Numbered from the stretch's first letter, positions 7,547 to 14,720 are shown. The stretch: 14,860 bases of DNA from RGIG2000 sp045612665 (GCA_045612665.1 JAZKZO010000018.1:1-14860); one strand, 5' to 3'. Program-made: numbers and translations. The notes: generated by a model from the sequence alone, not told the origin.

Positions 7547-8746
7547 TTAATTTGCATTGTTGAAATCGGTGTCAATCATAAGTCCAGCCTCAATACTTGA
7601 GCCCTCACCGATAACTATGTCGCTACCTATAACGGTAATTCCCTTTGCGCTCTTCTTGTCTTCACCGACAATAGCCCTTTCGCCAACAACCGTGTTGCTA
7701 TCAATAATTGAATAATTAACGGTAGCACCGGCTTTTATGGTAACACCGCTCATAATCACAGAATCTCTTACAACAGCACCCTTTTCAACAGTTACACTGT
7801 TAGAAAGAACGGAATTTTCAACAAGTCCCTCAATAACGCAACCCTCTGTGATGATCGAGTTAACGGCATTTCCACCATTTCCTACAAACTGAGGTGGCTC
7901 AGCATAGTTTCTTGAGAAGATTCTCCATGACTTATCATGAACGTTAAATTCAGGATTTTCTCCCAAAAGATCCATATTTGCTTCCCAAAGGCTATCAATT
8001 GTTCCAACATCCTTCCAATATCCAAGAAAAGGATACGCAAACATTTTTTTGCCATCTGCAAGCATATTTGGAATAATGTTTTTTCCAAAGTCATTGCTTG
8101 ATTTAGGATCAGCTTCATCGGCAATTAAATATTCCTCGAGCACCTTTCGATTGAATATGTAAATACCCATCGAAGCCTGTGTGCTTATCGGATTTTTTGG
8201 TTTTTCTTGGAATTGAGTGATTTTTCCGGTTTCATCTGTTACCATAATTCCAAAACGGCTAGCCTCTGAAAGTGGCACGTTAAGAACAGCTATTGTACAA
8301 TCAGCTCCTGTTTCCTTGTGAGCTGTAAGCATAGCATTGTAATCCATTTTATAAATATGGTCGCCCGAAAGAATGATAACATAGTCAGGATTATACCTGT
8401 TTATAAAACCCAAATTTTGATAAATAGCATTCGCTGTACCCTTATACCAGTCAGCACCTTTTTTGGCTTGATAAGGTGGCAAAACCATTACTCCACCGCT
8501 AAGTCTATCCAAATCCCACGGCTGACCGTTACCAATATATTCGTTCAAAACAAGAGGCTGATACTGTGTAAGAACACCAACAGTTTCAATGCCCGAATTG
8601 ATACAGTTAGACATAGGAAAATCAATTATTTTATACTTTCCGCCAAAGGTAACAGCAGGCTTTGCGGTTTTCTCGGTAAGCGTATAAAGTCTACTTCCCT
8701 GACCACCCGCCAAAAGCATAGCAACGCATTCTTTTTTCTTAAACAT
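7547..8746 (-). CDS. glgC: Glucose-1-phosphate adenylyltransferase (ADP-glucose pyrophosphorylase), catalytic subunit
   Basis: Makes ADP-glucose and pyrophosphate from ATP and glucose-1-phosphate, the committed step of bacterial glycogen synthesis. The 399-residue protein has the nucleotide loop LLAGGQGSRL (11-20), EKTAKPAV, DFPMSNCINSG, GNGQPWDLDRL, DWYKGTANAIYQN, the metal-site GDHIYKMDY (128-136) and FQEKPKNP with the sugar-contacting Lys182. From about residue 295 it turns into hexapeptide repeats of a left-handed beta-helix, where allosteric effectors bind in known homologues. All catalytic motifs are intact, in contrast to the neighbouring glgD. The ATG is 3 nt past the glgB stop, with GGAGAGG lying inside the end of glgB, so translation is likely coupled. 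Confidence 0.97.
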   Translation of the reverse strand: MFKKKECVAMLLAGGQGSRLYTLTEKTAKPAVTFGGKYKIIDFPMSNCINSGIETVGVLTQYQPLVLNEYIGNGQPWDLDRLSGGVMVLPPYQAKKGADWYKGTANAIYQNLGFINRYNPDYVIILSGDHIYKMDYNAMLTAHKETGADCTIAVLNVPLSEASRFGIMVTDETGKITQFQEKPKNPISTQASMGIYIFNRKVLEEYLIADEADPKSSNDFGKNIIPNMLADGKKMFAYPFLGYWKDVGTIDSLWEANMDLLGENPEFNVHDKSWRIFSRNYAEPPQFVGNGGNAVNSIITEGCVIEGLVENSVLSNSVTVEKGAVVRDSVIMSGVTIKAGATVNYSIIDSNTVVGERAIVGEDKKSAKGITVIGSDIVIGEGSSIEAGLMIDTDFNNAN

Positions 8747-8749
8747 ATC

Positions 8750-10714
8750 TTATCCTCTCCTTATTTTTCCATTTGTTTTGCGGATAATAACTCCGCTCAA
8801 CGCAGGAAGATTTATTTCTATATAATTTTGTTTGTTTGAATTAGAGCACTTGCTCTTTATAGGCTTTTCATTAACAAGTCCCTTGCCTCCAAATCGATAC
8901 TCATCACTTGTAAGCACCTCTTTGTATACTCCCGCCTCGTCAACAGGAATCGGATAATCAGGCCTTGACACCGGAGAAAAGTTTATAACGATATAAAGCG
9001 TAGAACCGTCTATTGCTTTCCTCTTATAAGAAATAGCATTAGTATCACTTTGATTAGTTGCAATCCATTCGTATCCATCCCAAGAATTCTCTATTTCCCA
9101 AAGCTCTTTATTCTCGAGATAAAAATTATTTAAATGTCCAACAAATCTTTGCATTTCTTTATGGCGTGGATATTTGAGCATAAACCATTCAAGCTCATTC
9201 TCATAGTCCCATTCTCTGAATTGAGCGAATTCAGATCCCATAAACATCATTTTTTTGCCTGGAGTTGTCATCATATATGTCAAAAATGCTCTCATTGTTG
9301 AAAACTTTTGATCATAATCTCCATACATTTTGTCAATCAGAGATTTTTTGCCATGCACAACCTCATCGTGAGAAATCGGCAAAATATAATTTTCGTTGAA
9401 GGCATACATCATAGGGAAAGTAAGCTTGTCGTGATTAAACTGTCTAAAATACGGATCGGTTTCAACATATTTGTATATATCATTAGCCCATCCCATATTC
9501 CATTTGTAATTAAATCCAAGTCCACCCTCAAAAACAGGCTTTGTAATCATTTGCCAATCGGCAGATTCCTCTGCTATCATAAGAGCATCTCCAAACTCGG
9601 CAAAAACCTGTGTATTTAGCTTTTGAAAAAACGCGATTGCCTCTTTATTCTTGTTAGATCCATCCTCGTTAGGAATCCACTCCCCTGGCTCTCTATCATA
9701 ATCAAGATAAAGCATGGAAGCAACGGCATCAGCCCTTAATCCGTCAACGTGATATTTTCTAAACCAAAAGAGCGCGTTTGAAATCAAAAATGATTGTACC
9801 TCTTGCCTTCCTACGTCGAAGAAACGCGTACCCCACACCTTGTGTTCCATTCGGTCCTTGCCCTGATATTCATATAATGGTTGTCCATCAAACTCATAAA
9901 GGCCGTGCTCATCCTTTGGGAAATGCGCGGGAACCCAGTCTAGGATTACACCTACTCCGCATTCATGCATCTTATTTACAAAATACATAAAATCTTGTGG
10001 CGTACCGAACCTAGATGTCGGCGCAAAATATCCGCAAACCTGATAACCCCAAGAGCCATCGTAGGGATGCTCCATTATAGGAAGAATCTCAACGTGCGTA
10101 AATCCCAAGCTTTTGACGTAAGGCGCTAGCTGATCTGCTATTTCTCTATAATTGAGATAATGATTACCATCAGAGGTGGATTCAGAATCTCTTGTTTTCC
10201 AAGATCCCAAATGAACCTCATACACATTAAGTGGCGCTTGATAAAAATACTTTCTCTTTTCAGGAGAATCAGCATTTATTTGAGAAACCTTTCTTCTATA
10301 ATCAAGCCATTCCTTGTCATTCCAGTTAAATGAGTCTATATTGGCAACAATAGAAGCCGTGCTAGAATTAGTTTGAGAATGAAACGCATAAGGATCGGCT
10401 TTGTAGCGAGAGATTCCCTTGTTTGTTATTTTAAATTTATAGAATTTGCCGATAAGGCTATTTGTAGAACAAAAAACGCACTCCCAAACTCCCATATCGG
10501 TAACTTTATTCATTCGAAGTCCGTTATCCCAAGAGGTAAAATCAGAAACAAGCTCTACTGTGTCGGCGTTCGGTGCCCACACTCTAAAGGTGTACTCATA
10601 TTTGTCATTAACAAAGCTTTCGTGGCACCCCAAATAATCATAAGCTTGATAATTTGTGCCCTGATGAAAAAAATATGCACCTTGATTTTCGTTTATGACA
10701 CTATTTTCGAGCAA
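8750..10714 (-). CDS. glgB: 1,4-alpha-glucan branching enzyme (GH13), TTG start
   Basis: Cuts an alpha-1,4 chain and transfers it to a 6-position, creating the branches of glycogen. The 654-residue protein has a CBM48-type beta domain at about 35-115 (EYTFRVWAPNADTVELVSDF), then the GH13 barrel. Diagnostic motifs are YEVHLGSWK (165-173), ILDWVPAHFP (257-266), DGLRADAVASMLYLDY with nucleophile Asp329, MIAEES with the acid Glu382, and PISHDEVVHGKKSL with His449-Asp450. A C-terminal beta domain closes it. The start is a TTG at 10714. It is supported by AAAGGAGG with an 8-nt spacer, and no in-frame ATG exists nearby. This is the first gene of the operon and has its own promoter upstream. The rare start codon may moderate its level relative to the downstream genes. 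Confidence 0.96.
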   Translation of the reverse strand: MLENSVINENQGAYFFHQGTNYQAYDYLGCHESFVNDKYEYTFRVWAPNADTVELVSDFTSWDNGLRMNKVTDMGVWECVFCSTNSLIGKFYKFKITNKGISRYKADPYAFHSQTNSSTASIVANIDSFNWNDKEWLDYRRKVSQINADSPEKRKYFYQAPLNVYEVHLGSWKTRDSESTSDGNHYLNYREIADQLAPYVKSLGFTHVEILPIMEHPYDGSWGYQVCGYFAPTSRFGTPQDFMYFVNKMHECGVGVILDWVPAHFPKDEHGLYEFDGQPLYEYQGKDRMEHKVWGTRFFDVGRQEVQSFLISNALFWFRKYHVDGLRADAVASMLYLDYDREPGEWIPNEDGSNKNKEAIAFFQKLNTQVFAEFGDALMIAEESADWQMITKPVFEGGLGFNYKWNMGWANDIYKYVETDPYFRQFNHDKLTFPMMYAFNENYILPISHDEVVHGKKSLIDKMYGDYDQKFSTMRAFLTYMMTTPGKKMMFMGSEFAQFREWDYENELEWFMLKYPRHKEMQRFVGHLNNFYLENKELWEIENSWDGYEWIATNQSDTNAISYKRKAIDGSTLYIVINFSPVSRPDYPIPVDEAGVYKEVLTSDEYRFGGKGLVNEKPIKSKCSNSNKQNYIEINLPALSGVIIRKTNGKIRRG

Positions 10715-10722
10715 ATCTCACG

Positions 10723-10730
10723 CCTCCTTT
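10723..10730 (-). promoter_or_regulatory. Strong ribosome binding site that fixes the TTG start of glgB
   Basis: AAAGGAGG on the minus strand lies 8 nt upstream of TTG 10714. This near-perfect anti-16S match decides for a non-ATG start. Confidence 0.85.
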
Positions 10731-10747
10731 CGTAACTCTATATGATT

Positions 10748-10776
10748 ATTATACATTATATTATTGAAAAATTCAA
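10748..10776 (-). promoter_or_regulatory. Sigma-A-like promoter of the glycogen operon
   Basis: TTGAAT (10771-10776), a 17-nt spacer and a perfect TATAAT (10748-10753) on the minus strand. A second TATAAT at 10755-10760 lies 10 nt from the same -35 box and is badly spaced. The expected start near 10741 leaves a leader of about 27 nt, with no room for a riboswitch. Confidence 0.72.
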
Positions 10777-10794
10777 TAAAAGATTAAATCTTTT
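10763..10794. promoter_or_regulatory. Two stacked inverted repeats at and above the glgB -35 box (candidate operators)
   Basis: AAAAGATTAAATCTTTT (10778-10794) is a perfect dyad with 8-bp arms around one base, ending 2 bp upstream of the -35 hexamer. ATTGAAAAATTCAAT (10763-10777) is a second perfect dyad, with 6-bp arms and a 3-nt centre, that overlaps the -35 hexamer. Both are AT-rich, so chance symmetry is possible. The placement suits an activator site next to a repressor site, but no regulator is identified. Confidence 0.4.
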
Positions 10795-10829
10795 TCTTTA
10801 AAAATAACAACATTTTATTCCATTTTCCC

Positions 10830-10863
10830 AAAAAAAAGAACAAGAGCAGGATTATTCCTGCTC
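10830..10863 (-). terminator. Rho-independent terminator of the GNAT gene, overlapping its stop codon
   Basis: The arms GAGCAGGA (10844-10851) and TCCTGCTC (10856-10863) pair around a 4-nt loop that holds the TAA stop (10852-10854). On the minus strand the stem is followed by TTGTTC and then eight T residues. It separates the GNAT gene from the glycogen operon on the same strand. Confidence 0.85.
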
Positions 10864-11433
10864 AAGATAATATTCACTTTTGAGAATTGATGATGTTCCA
10901 ATAGTTCTATACTTACCCTTTACAAACATCAAATCTCGTTGATATCCCTCAAATTTCATACCTAGCTTTCTCATAACTGCAAGACTGGCATCGTTTCCAA
11001 ACATAAACTTCGCCTCTACTCTATGCATATTGAGAACCTCAAATGCGAATTTCAAAACAGCGGACGCAGCCTCTGTTGCAAGTCCCATTCCCCAATAATC
11101 CGGATTCAAAACATATCCTATCTCCGCAACGCGATTTTCCTCATCAATTCGAGTAAATCCCGCCGTGCCAATCATTTTTCCGTCGTCCTTATAAACAAGA
11201 GCCCAATCGGTGTATTCGCCAGACTTATATTTTGAAATCACATAGTCAATAAATTCTCTTGTAAATTCAGGAGTTTTATGAACGTCCCATAAAAGATATG
11301 CAGACGTTTCAGGATTAGCCGAATATTCATACATATCTCTAGCATCTGAACGGCGCATTTCTCTTAGCATAAGTCGTTCGGTATGTAAGGTTGGTATCTT
11401 AGAGAATATCCTCTTTATCAAGTTAAGCTTCAT
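10852..11433 (-). CDS. GNAT-family N-acetyltransferase, RimJ/RimL type
   Basis: A 193-residue acetyl-CoA-dependent N-acetyltransferase of the RimJ/RimL-like branch, whose members modify ribosomal-protein N-termini, other proteins or small amines. The substrate cannot be read here. The opening TLHTERLMLREMRRSDARDMYEY is typical of the branch. The core strand MIGTAGFTRID (87-97) is followed by AEIGYVLNPDYWGMGLATEA (103-122), which carries the acetyl-CoA pyrophosphate loop WGMGLAT. The C-terminal signature is NDASLAVMRKLGMKFEG. The protein is soluble, with no signal peptide. GAGG lies 6 nt before the ATG. It is a single-gene unit between its own promoter and terminator and is divergent from proC. 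Nothing ties its function to glycogen. Confidence 0.92.
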   Translation of the reverse strand: MKLNLIKRIFSKIPTLHTERLMLREMRRSDARDMYEYSANPETSAYLLWDVHKTPEFTREFIDYVISKYKSGEYTDWALVYKDDGKMIGTAGFTRIDEENRVAEIGYVLNPDYWGMGLATEAASAVLKFAFEVLNMHRVEAKFMFGNDASLAVMRKLGMKFEGYQRDLMFVKGKYRTIGTSSILKSEYYLEQE

Positions 11434-11462
11434 CTGTGTCCTCGCTCAATTTCGTTATGTAA

Positions 11463-11491
11463 ATTATATACTAAAATCGAGTTTTAGTCAA
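11463..11491 (-). promoter_or_regulatory. Promoter of the GNAT gene with a perfect dyad in its spacer
   Basis: TTGACT (11486-11491), a 17-nt spacer and TATAAT (11463-11468) on the minus strand. The spacer is almost filled by the inverted repeat ACTAAAATCGAGTTTTAGT (11470-11488), with 7-bp arms and a 5-nt centre. A protein bound there would block RNA polymerase, so it is a candidate operator. Confidence 0.72.
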
Positions 11492-11517
11492 CACTTATTT
11501 TATTTTTTATTCTCTTC

Positions 11518-11546
11518 TTGATATCTTTGAAAAAATGTGCTATACT
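11518..11546 (+). promoter_or_regulatory. Promoter of the proC operon
   Basis: TTGATA (11518-11523), a 17-nt spacer and TATACT (11541-11546), with TGC directly before the -10 box (extended -10). The predicted start near 11553 gives a leader of about 32 nt. The -35 box lies 26 bp from that of the divergent GNAT promoter. Confidence 0.75.
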
Positions 11547-11584
11547 TATTGGGAATCAATAAAAATTACCAAAAAGGTGCAGAA

Positions 11585-12385
11585 ATGAAAAAAATTGCTT
11601 TTATCGGTGCAGGAAATATGGCTTCTGCCATTTGTGGCGGAATATTAAGGTCAAAAATTGCGCTTCCAAACGATATAATTCTATTTGACAAAAATGTCGA
11701 ACAATTTTCGCGTTTTGACAATGACTGCTTAAAAGAAGAAAACATAGAAAATGCTATCAAAGTATCCGACGTTGTGTTTTTTTCGGTAAAACCGCAAAAT
11801 ATGAAGGAAATTTTGGCGCAAATTTCAAATTTGGATATAAAAAATAAGCTTTTTATTTCAATTTGTGCAGGCGTTTCCATTAAATCAATCGAGGACGCAC
11901 TCGGCAATGTAAAGGTTGTAAGAACTATGCCAAACACTCCTCTTCTTATCGGTCAAGGTGTTACCGCTCTTTGTAGAAATGATAAGGTAAGTGATGAGGA
12001 ATTTGCGTTTGCAACCTCTCTTTTTGCCTCTTCCGGATACACCACCGAGTTAAAAGAAGATGAAATAAACCGCATTACTGCTATCACATCAAGCTCCCCT
12101 GCTTATGTTTATCTTTTTGCTAAAGCAATGCTTGTGGGCGCTCAAAATATGGGAATAGATGGCGAAAACACGCTTGAAATGATTTGTAAAACAATAATCG
12201 GTTCTGCCAATATGATTCTTTCAGACTCTCGCTCTGTTGACGAGCTTATCAGAATGGTGAAGTCCCCTAACGGAACAACTGAACGCGCATTAAACGTTTT
12301 CGAGCAAAAAGGTTTCATCGATATTGTAAGTGAGGCCATGAAGGCTTGTGCCGATAGAGCCGATGAGCTCTCTAAATTAAACTAA
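11585..12385 (+). CDS. proC: Pyrroline-5-carboxylate reductase
   Basis: Catalyses the last step of proline synthesis, the NAD(P)H-dependent reduction of pyrroline-5-carboxylate to proline, in the cytosol. The 266-residue length is normal. The Rossmann loop IAFIGAGNMASAICGGIL is at the N-terminus, followed by VVFFSVKPQNM (63-73), VVRTMPNTPLLIGQGVTAL (111-129), the substrate region ITSSSPAYVYLFAKAM (167-182) and VKSPNGTTERAL (225-236). The substrate loop has T-S-S-S where many homologues have S-G-S-G, and the signature has Lys-Ser where Thr-Ser or Ser-Ser is usual. The rest is intact, so it is probably active. ATG 11585 is used because AAAGGTG lies just upstream; an earlier in-frame ATG at 11537 lies inside the promoter. 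Confidence 0.95.
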   Translation: MKKIAFIGAGNMASAICGGILRSKIALPNDIILFDKNVEQFSRFDNDCLKEENIENAIKVSDVVFFSVKPQNMKEILAQISNLDIKNKLFISICAGVSIKSIEDALGNVKVVRTMPNTPLLIGQGVTALCRNDKVSDEEFAFATSLFASSGYTTELKEDEINRITAITSSSPAYVYLFAKAMLVGAQNMGIDGENTLEMICKTIIGSANMILSDSRSVDELIRMVKSPNGTTERALNVFEQKGFIDIVSEAMKACADRADELSKLN

Positions 12386-12395
12386 GAGGTAAAAA

Positions 12396-13412
12396 ATGAA
12401 CAATTACGAAGAATACGACGAATATGAAGAGGAGCTTGAAGAAGCTCCCAAGAAAAAGAAATTCAACATATTCGATTGGTATTTCAAGCGCGAGGGCAAG
12501 GGTGAGCCCGACGATATAAACGCTCTTGAAAAGCCAAATATAAAGAATTTTTTCAAGCTTGCTTGGCGTAGGCTTGGAAAGCTTATGTCCGCCAATATAA
12601 TTTATATTGTTGCTAACTTCCCTATTTTCTTCTTGATTTTTGCCATGTCAGGAATTTTGAGCGAAAAATCCTCAGCTCCATTAAATCAGCAATGGGGCGT
12701 CTTGAAGGGCGCTATGCTCTTTGAGCAAAGTGGCGAAATGTCAGGATATATTAGCCTTTTTGGAACGAAAGCATCAATCAGTGTTATAAACACTTCAACA
12801 ATTGTATTTTTCTGCTTAACCCTATTACTTTTATTTACAATGGGATTTGCAAAGGTTGGAACAACCTATATTTATAGAAATATTGTTTTAGGAGAACCAA
12901 TCTTCCCATTTGCTGATTTTTGGTATATCATAAAAAGAAACGTAAAGCAATCCTTGATTTTTGGAATTATCGATACAGTAATCGTTGCTATGTTCGCATA
13001 CAACATCTATTTCTTGTTTATCAACTACTCCGTTTCCACGATGAACTCGATAATGCTATTCTTTACAATATGTATGGCAACGGTTTATTTAATCGCAAGA
13101 AACTATGCTTATTTGATGATATTCACCTTTAATCTTCCATTAAAAAAGATTATCAAAAACGCTCTTTATTTTGTAATTTTGGGCGTAAAGAGAAACCTCG
13201 CAGGTGTATTCTTCACATTACTTGTAGTTGGTTTAAACGTGTTGATTTTCTATCTCTACGTGCCTCTCGGCTCAATATTCCCATTTATTATCACAATCGC
13301 ACTTGTCGATTTCATCGGAGTATATTGTGCATATCCAAATATTGACAAGTATATGGTTGACCATTCCAAGGACGACGAATCCGAGCAAACAATTGTAGAG
13401 TCTGCTAAATAA
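12396..13412 (+). CDS. Polytopic membrane protein, DUF624/YesL-like
   Basis: A 338-residue integral membrane protein of unknown function. The N-terminus is highly charged: an acidic run within residues 4-17 (EEYDEYEEELEEA) is followed by a KKKK patch. About six hydrophobic helices follow, near residues 65-87, 133-152, 186-209, 217-234, 266-287 and 290-312. The tail is acidic and cytoplasmic-looking. The lead-in NFFKLAWRRLGKLMSANIIYIVANFPIFFL and the later GFAKVGTTYIYRNIVLGEP-FPFADFWYIIKRN pattern fit the DUF624 (YesL) family, whose members often lie near sugar-use genes. It is longer than the typical family size of about 210 residues. It starts 10 nt after the proC stop with an AGAGGT site, so the two form an operon that ends at the hairpin at 13424. 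Confidence 0.8.
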   Translation: MNNYEEYDEYEEELEEAPKKKKFNIFDWYFKREGKGEPDDINALEKPNIKNFFKLAWRRLGKLMSANIIYIVANFPIFFLIFAMSGILSEKSSAPLNQQWGVLKGAMLFEQSGEMSGYISLFGTKASISVINTSTIVFFCLTLLLLFTMGFAKVGTTYIYRNIVLGEPIFPFADFWYIIKRNVKQSLIFGIIDTVIVAMFAYNIYFLFINYSVSTMNSIMLFFTICMATVYLIARNYAYLMIFTFNLPLKKIIKNALYFVILGVKRNLAGVFFTLLVVGLNVLIFYLYVPLGSIFPFIITIALVDFIGVYCAYPNIDKYMVDHSKDDESEQTIVESAK

Positions 13413-13423
13413 AGAAATCAAAA

Positions 13424-13449
13424 GCGAGTGCTGAAAAATCAGCACTCGC
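13424..13449. terminator. Bidirectional terminator between convergent genes
   Basis: The arms GCGAGTGCTGA (13424-13434) and TCAGCACTCGC (13439-13449) pair perfectly over 11 bp around an AAAA loop. CATTTGTTTAT follows on the plus strand and TTTTGATTTC on the minus strand. It fills most of the 44-bp gap between the membrane protein and XRE genes and can serve both; the minus-strand T-tract is the better one. Confidence 0.85.
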
Positions 13450-13456
13450 CATTTGT

Positions 13457-14467
13457 TTATAGTGGTTTATATGTTTCAAGCCCATATTCTTTATAGGTTT
13501 TGTTATACTGCTCCAAGAATAATTCGGGTTGATTTACAAAATCTTCCCCGTTTGCCAAGGACACGATTTCATATGCCTTTTCAACAGCTTGCTTGCATTT
13601 TTCAAAGTCATTTAGTTTTAAATAACAACCTGCAATTTGCAAATAACAGCACATATGATTAGTTTGAACACCATTAAATAAGTATGCTTCAGGAGATATT
13701 TTGTCTGTTAGCATAAATCTTTCGATTACATCCTTGCCTTCGATAAATGATTTTAGAGCATTTTTGTAATCGCCTGTTTCAAAATATCCTTCGCCCTCCA
13801 TTATGCAAGCCAAGAAAAGCTCTTGATATTCGATAATTTTCCAATCCTTTGCCTCCTTTAATCTGTCCTCTCCCTTTAAGGAGTAAGAGGAAACACGCAT
13901 TTTATCGTTTAGCAAATACGGATACATATATGGTAAGGTGTCAATGATTTGCTTTGCATCAATATATCTGTTTTGCATTAAATACAGCGAAGCTAAGTCT
14001 GCTTTAGCACTACAAACACAGAAAATATCAGTTGCTTCTGCAATTATTTTGTGTGCCATGGAAATTGCTTTATCTGTGTATTCAGTTTTTCCATATGTGC
14101 GTATATGGCACTCATACAGAGAAAGAAGCTCTCGTAAAATCAAATCATTGTTGGGATAATCGTTTAATGCGTTTAAAAGTATTGCCTCGCATTTTTCAAT
14201 ATTCTTCCAAAAATATTTTTTTGAACTTGTAATAATATCATTTACCTTTTGAGCAGTTTTGGTTTTATCATATCCCATCAAGGTATCAATACTTACATCA
14301 AAAATGTTTGCCAAGATTGGTATTGCGGTAATATCGGGATATGCGGTTTCCGTTTCCCACCTTGAAATTGTTTGCGGTGTTACATTTAATTTTTCTGCAA
14401 GCTGTTCCTGTGTCATATTATCACGCTTGCGTAATTCTTTAATTTTTGCACCTATACAAATAGTCAT
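13457..14467 (-). CDS. XRE-family HTH regulator with C-terminal TPR-like helical repeats
   Basis: A 336-residue DNA-binding regulator. Residues 5-62 form a clear Cro/C1-type helix-turn-helix (IKELRKRDNMTQEQLAEKLNV, then TPQTISRWE as the recognition helix, then ILANIFDVSIDTLMGYD). From about residue 85 the protein is all-helical with TPR-like helix pairs, for example AKADLASLYLMQNRYIDAKQI, GEGYFETGDYKNALKSFIEGK and IAGCYLKLNDFEKCKQAVEKA. This resembles clostridial XRE-TPR regulators and, in outline, RRNPP peptide receptors, but no cognate peptide gene is evident nearby. AAGGAGG lies 8 nt before the ATG. It is a single-gene unit with its own promoter. A dyad at its transcription start suggests self-regulation. 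Target and ligand are unknown. Confidence 0.9.
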   Translation of the reverse strand: MTICIGAKIKELRKRDNMTQEQLAEKLNVTPQTISRWETETAYPDITAIPILANIFDVSIDTLMGYDKTKTAQKVNDIITSSKKYFWKNIEKCEAILLNALNDYPNNDLILRELLSLYECHIRTYGKTEYTDKAISMAHKIIAEATDIFCVCSAKADLASLYLMQNRYIDAKQIIDTLPYMYPYLLNDKMRVSSYSLKGEDRLKEAKDWKIIEYQELFLACIMEGEGYFETGDYKNALKSFIEGKDVIERFMLTDKISPEAYLFNGVQTNHMCCYLQIAGCYLKLNDFEKCKQAVEKAYEIVSLANGEDFVNQPELFLEQYNKTYKEYGLETYKPL

Positions 14468-14490
14468 AAAATATTCCTCCTTCTTTTGAA

Positions 14491-14528
14491 TGACAAGAGT
14501 GAAGCGAACCGGTTCTCTGCTTTTGTCA
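14491..14528. promoter_or_regulatory. Interrupted inverted repeat at the XRE gene's transcription start (candidate autoregulatory operator)
   Basis: The outer arms TGACAA (14491-14496) and TTGTCA (14523-14528) flank an exact 8-bp palindrome, AACCGGTT (14507-14514). The sequence between the arms is only partly symmetrical. It lies between the -10 box and the ribosome site, covering the predicted start near 14527. This is the usual place for an XRE repressor to bind its own gene, or for a leader hairpin. Confidence 0.5.
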
Positions 14529-14533
14529 ACCTA

Positions 14534-14562
14534 ATTATATCATACCATAAATTATCGAACAA
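14534..14562 (-). promoter_or_regulatory. Sigma-A-like promoter of the XRE-TPR gene
   Basis: TTGTTC (14557-14562), a 17-nt spacer and a perfect TATAAT (14534-14539) on the minus strand, about 67 nt upstream of the ATG. Confidence 0.7.
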
Positions 14563-14608
14563 TGGCATATTTGTTGAGAAAAATAAATTCAAAGTTGAAT
14601 TATGAAAA

Positions 14609-14634
14609 GCGAGTGTCGAAAATTCAGCACTCGT
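14609..14634. terminator. Imperfect, decayed-looking copy of the GCGAGTG terminator stem
   Basis: GCGAGTG (14609-14615) faces CACTCGT (14628-14634) with a perfect 6-bp CGAGTG/CACTCG core. Internal mismatches separate it from a short GAA/TTC inner helix. On the minus strand a CTTTT tract follows; on the plus strand CTTTA. No convincing gene ends at it. The rest of 14468-14751 holds only the XRE promoter and leader. Confidence 0.5.
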
Positions 14635-14720
14635 CTTTAATCATTCAATTATTATATGCATAAGCAATTCTTTTGTTGTTTCCATAATGTCATTAATACA
14701 CTTTTCAATATAATTAATAA

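Noticed and set aside
8318..8839. A 173-codon plus-strand open frame across the glgB/glgC junction
   Set aside because: Both glgB and glgC are unmistakable on the minus strand here. The frame shows no domain or ribosome site.
10715..10851. Possible riboswitch or long leader control of the glycogen operon
   Set aside because: The predicted leader is only about 27 nt, and the only stable stem upstream is the GNAT terminator.
11537..11584. In-frame upstream ATG giving ProC 16 extra residues
   Set aside because: The ATG lies upstream of the promoter's -10 box, so it would not be transcribed. The GAGNM Rossmann start and the ribosome site both fit ATG 11585.
11547..11584. T-box or other leader control of proC
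   Set aside because: The leader is about 32 nt, too short for a T-box or riboswitch, and has only a trivial ACC/GGT pairing.
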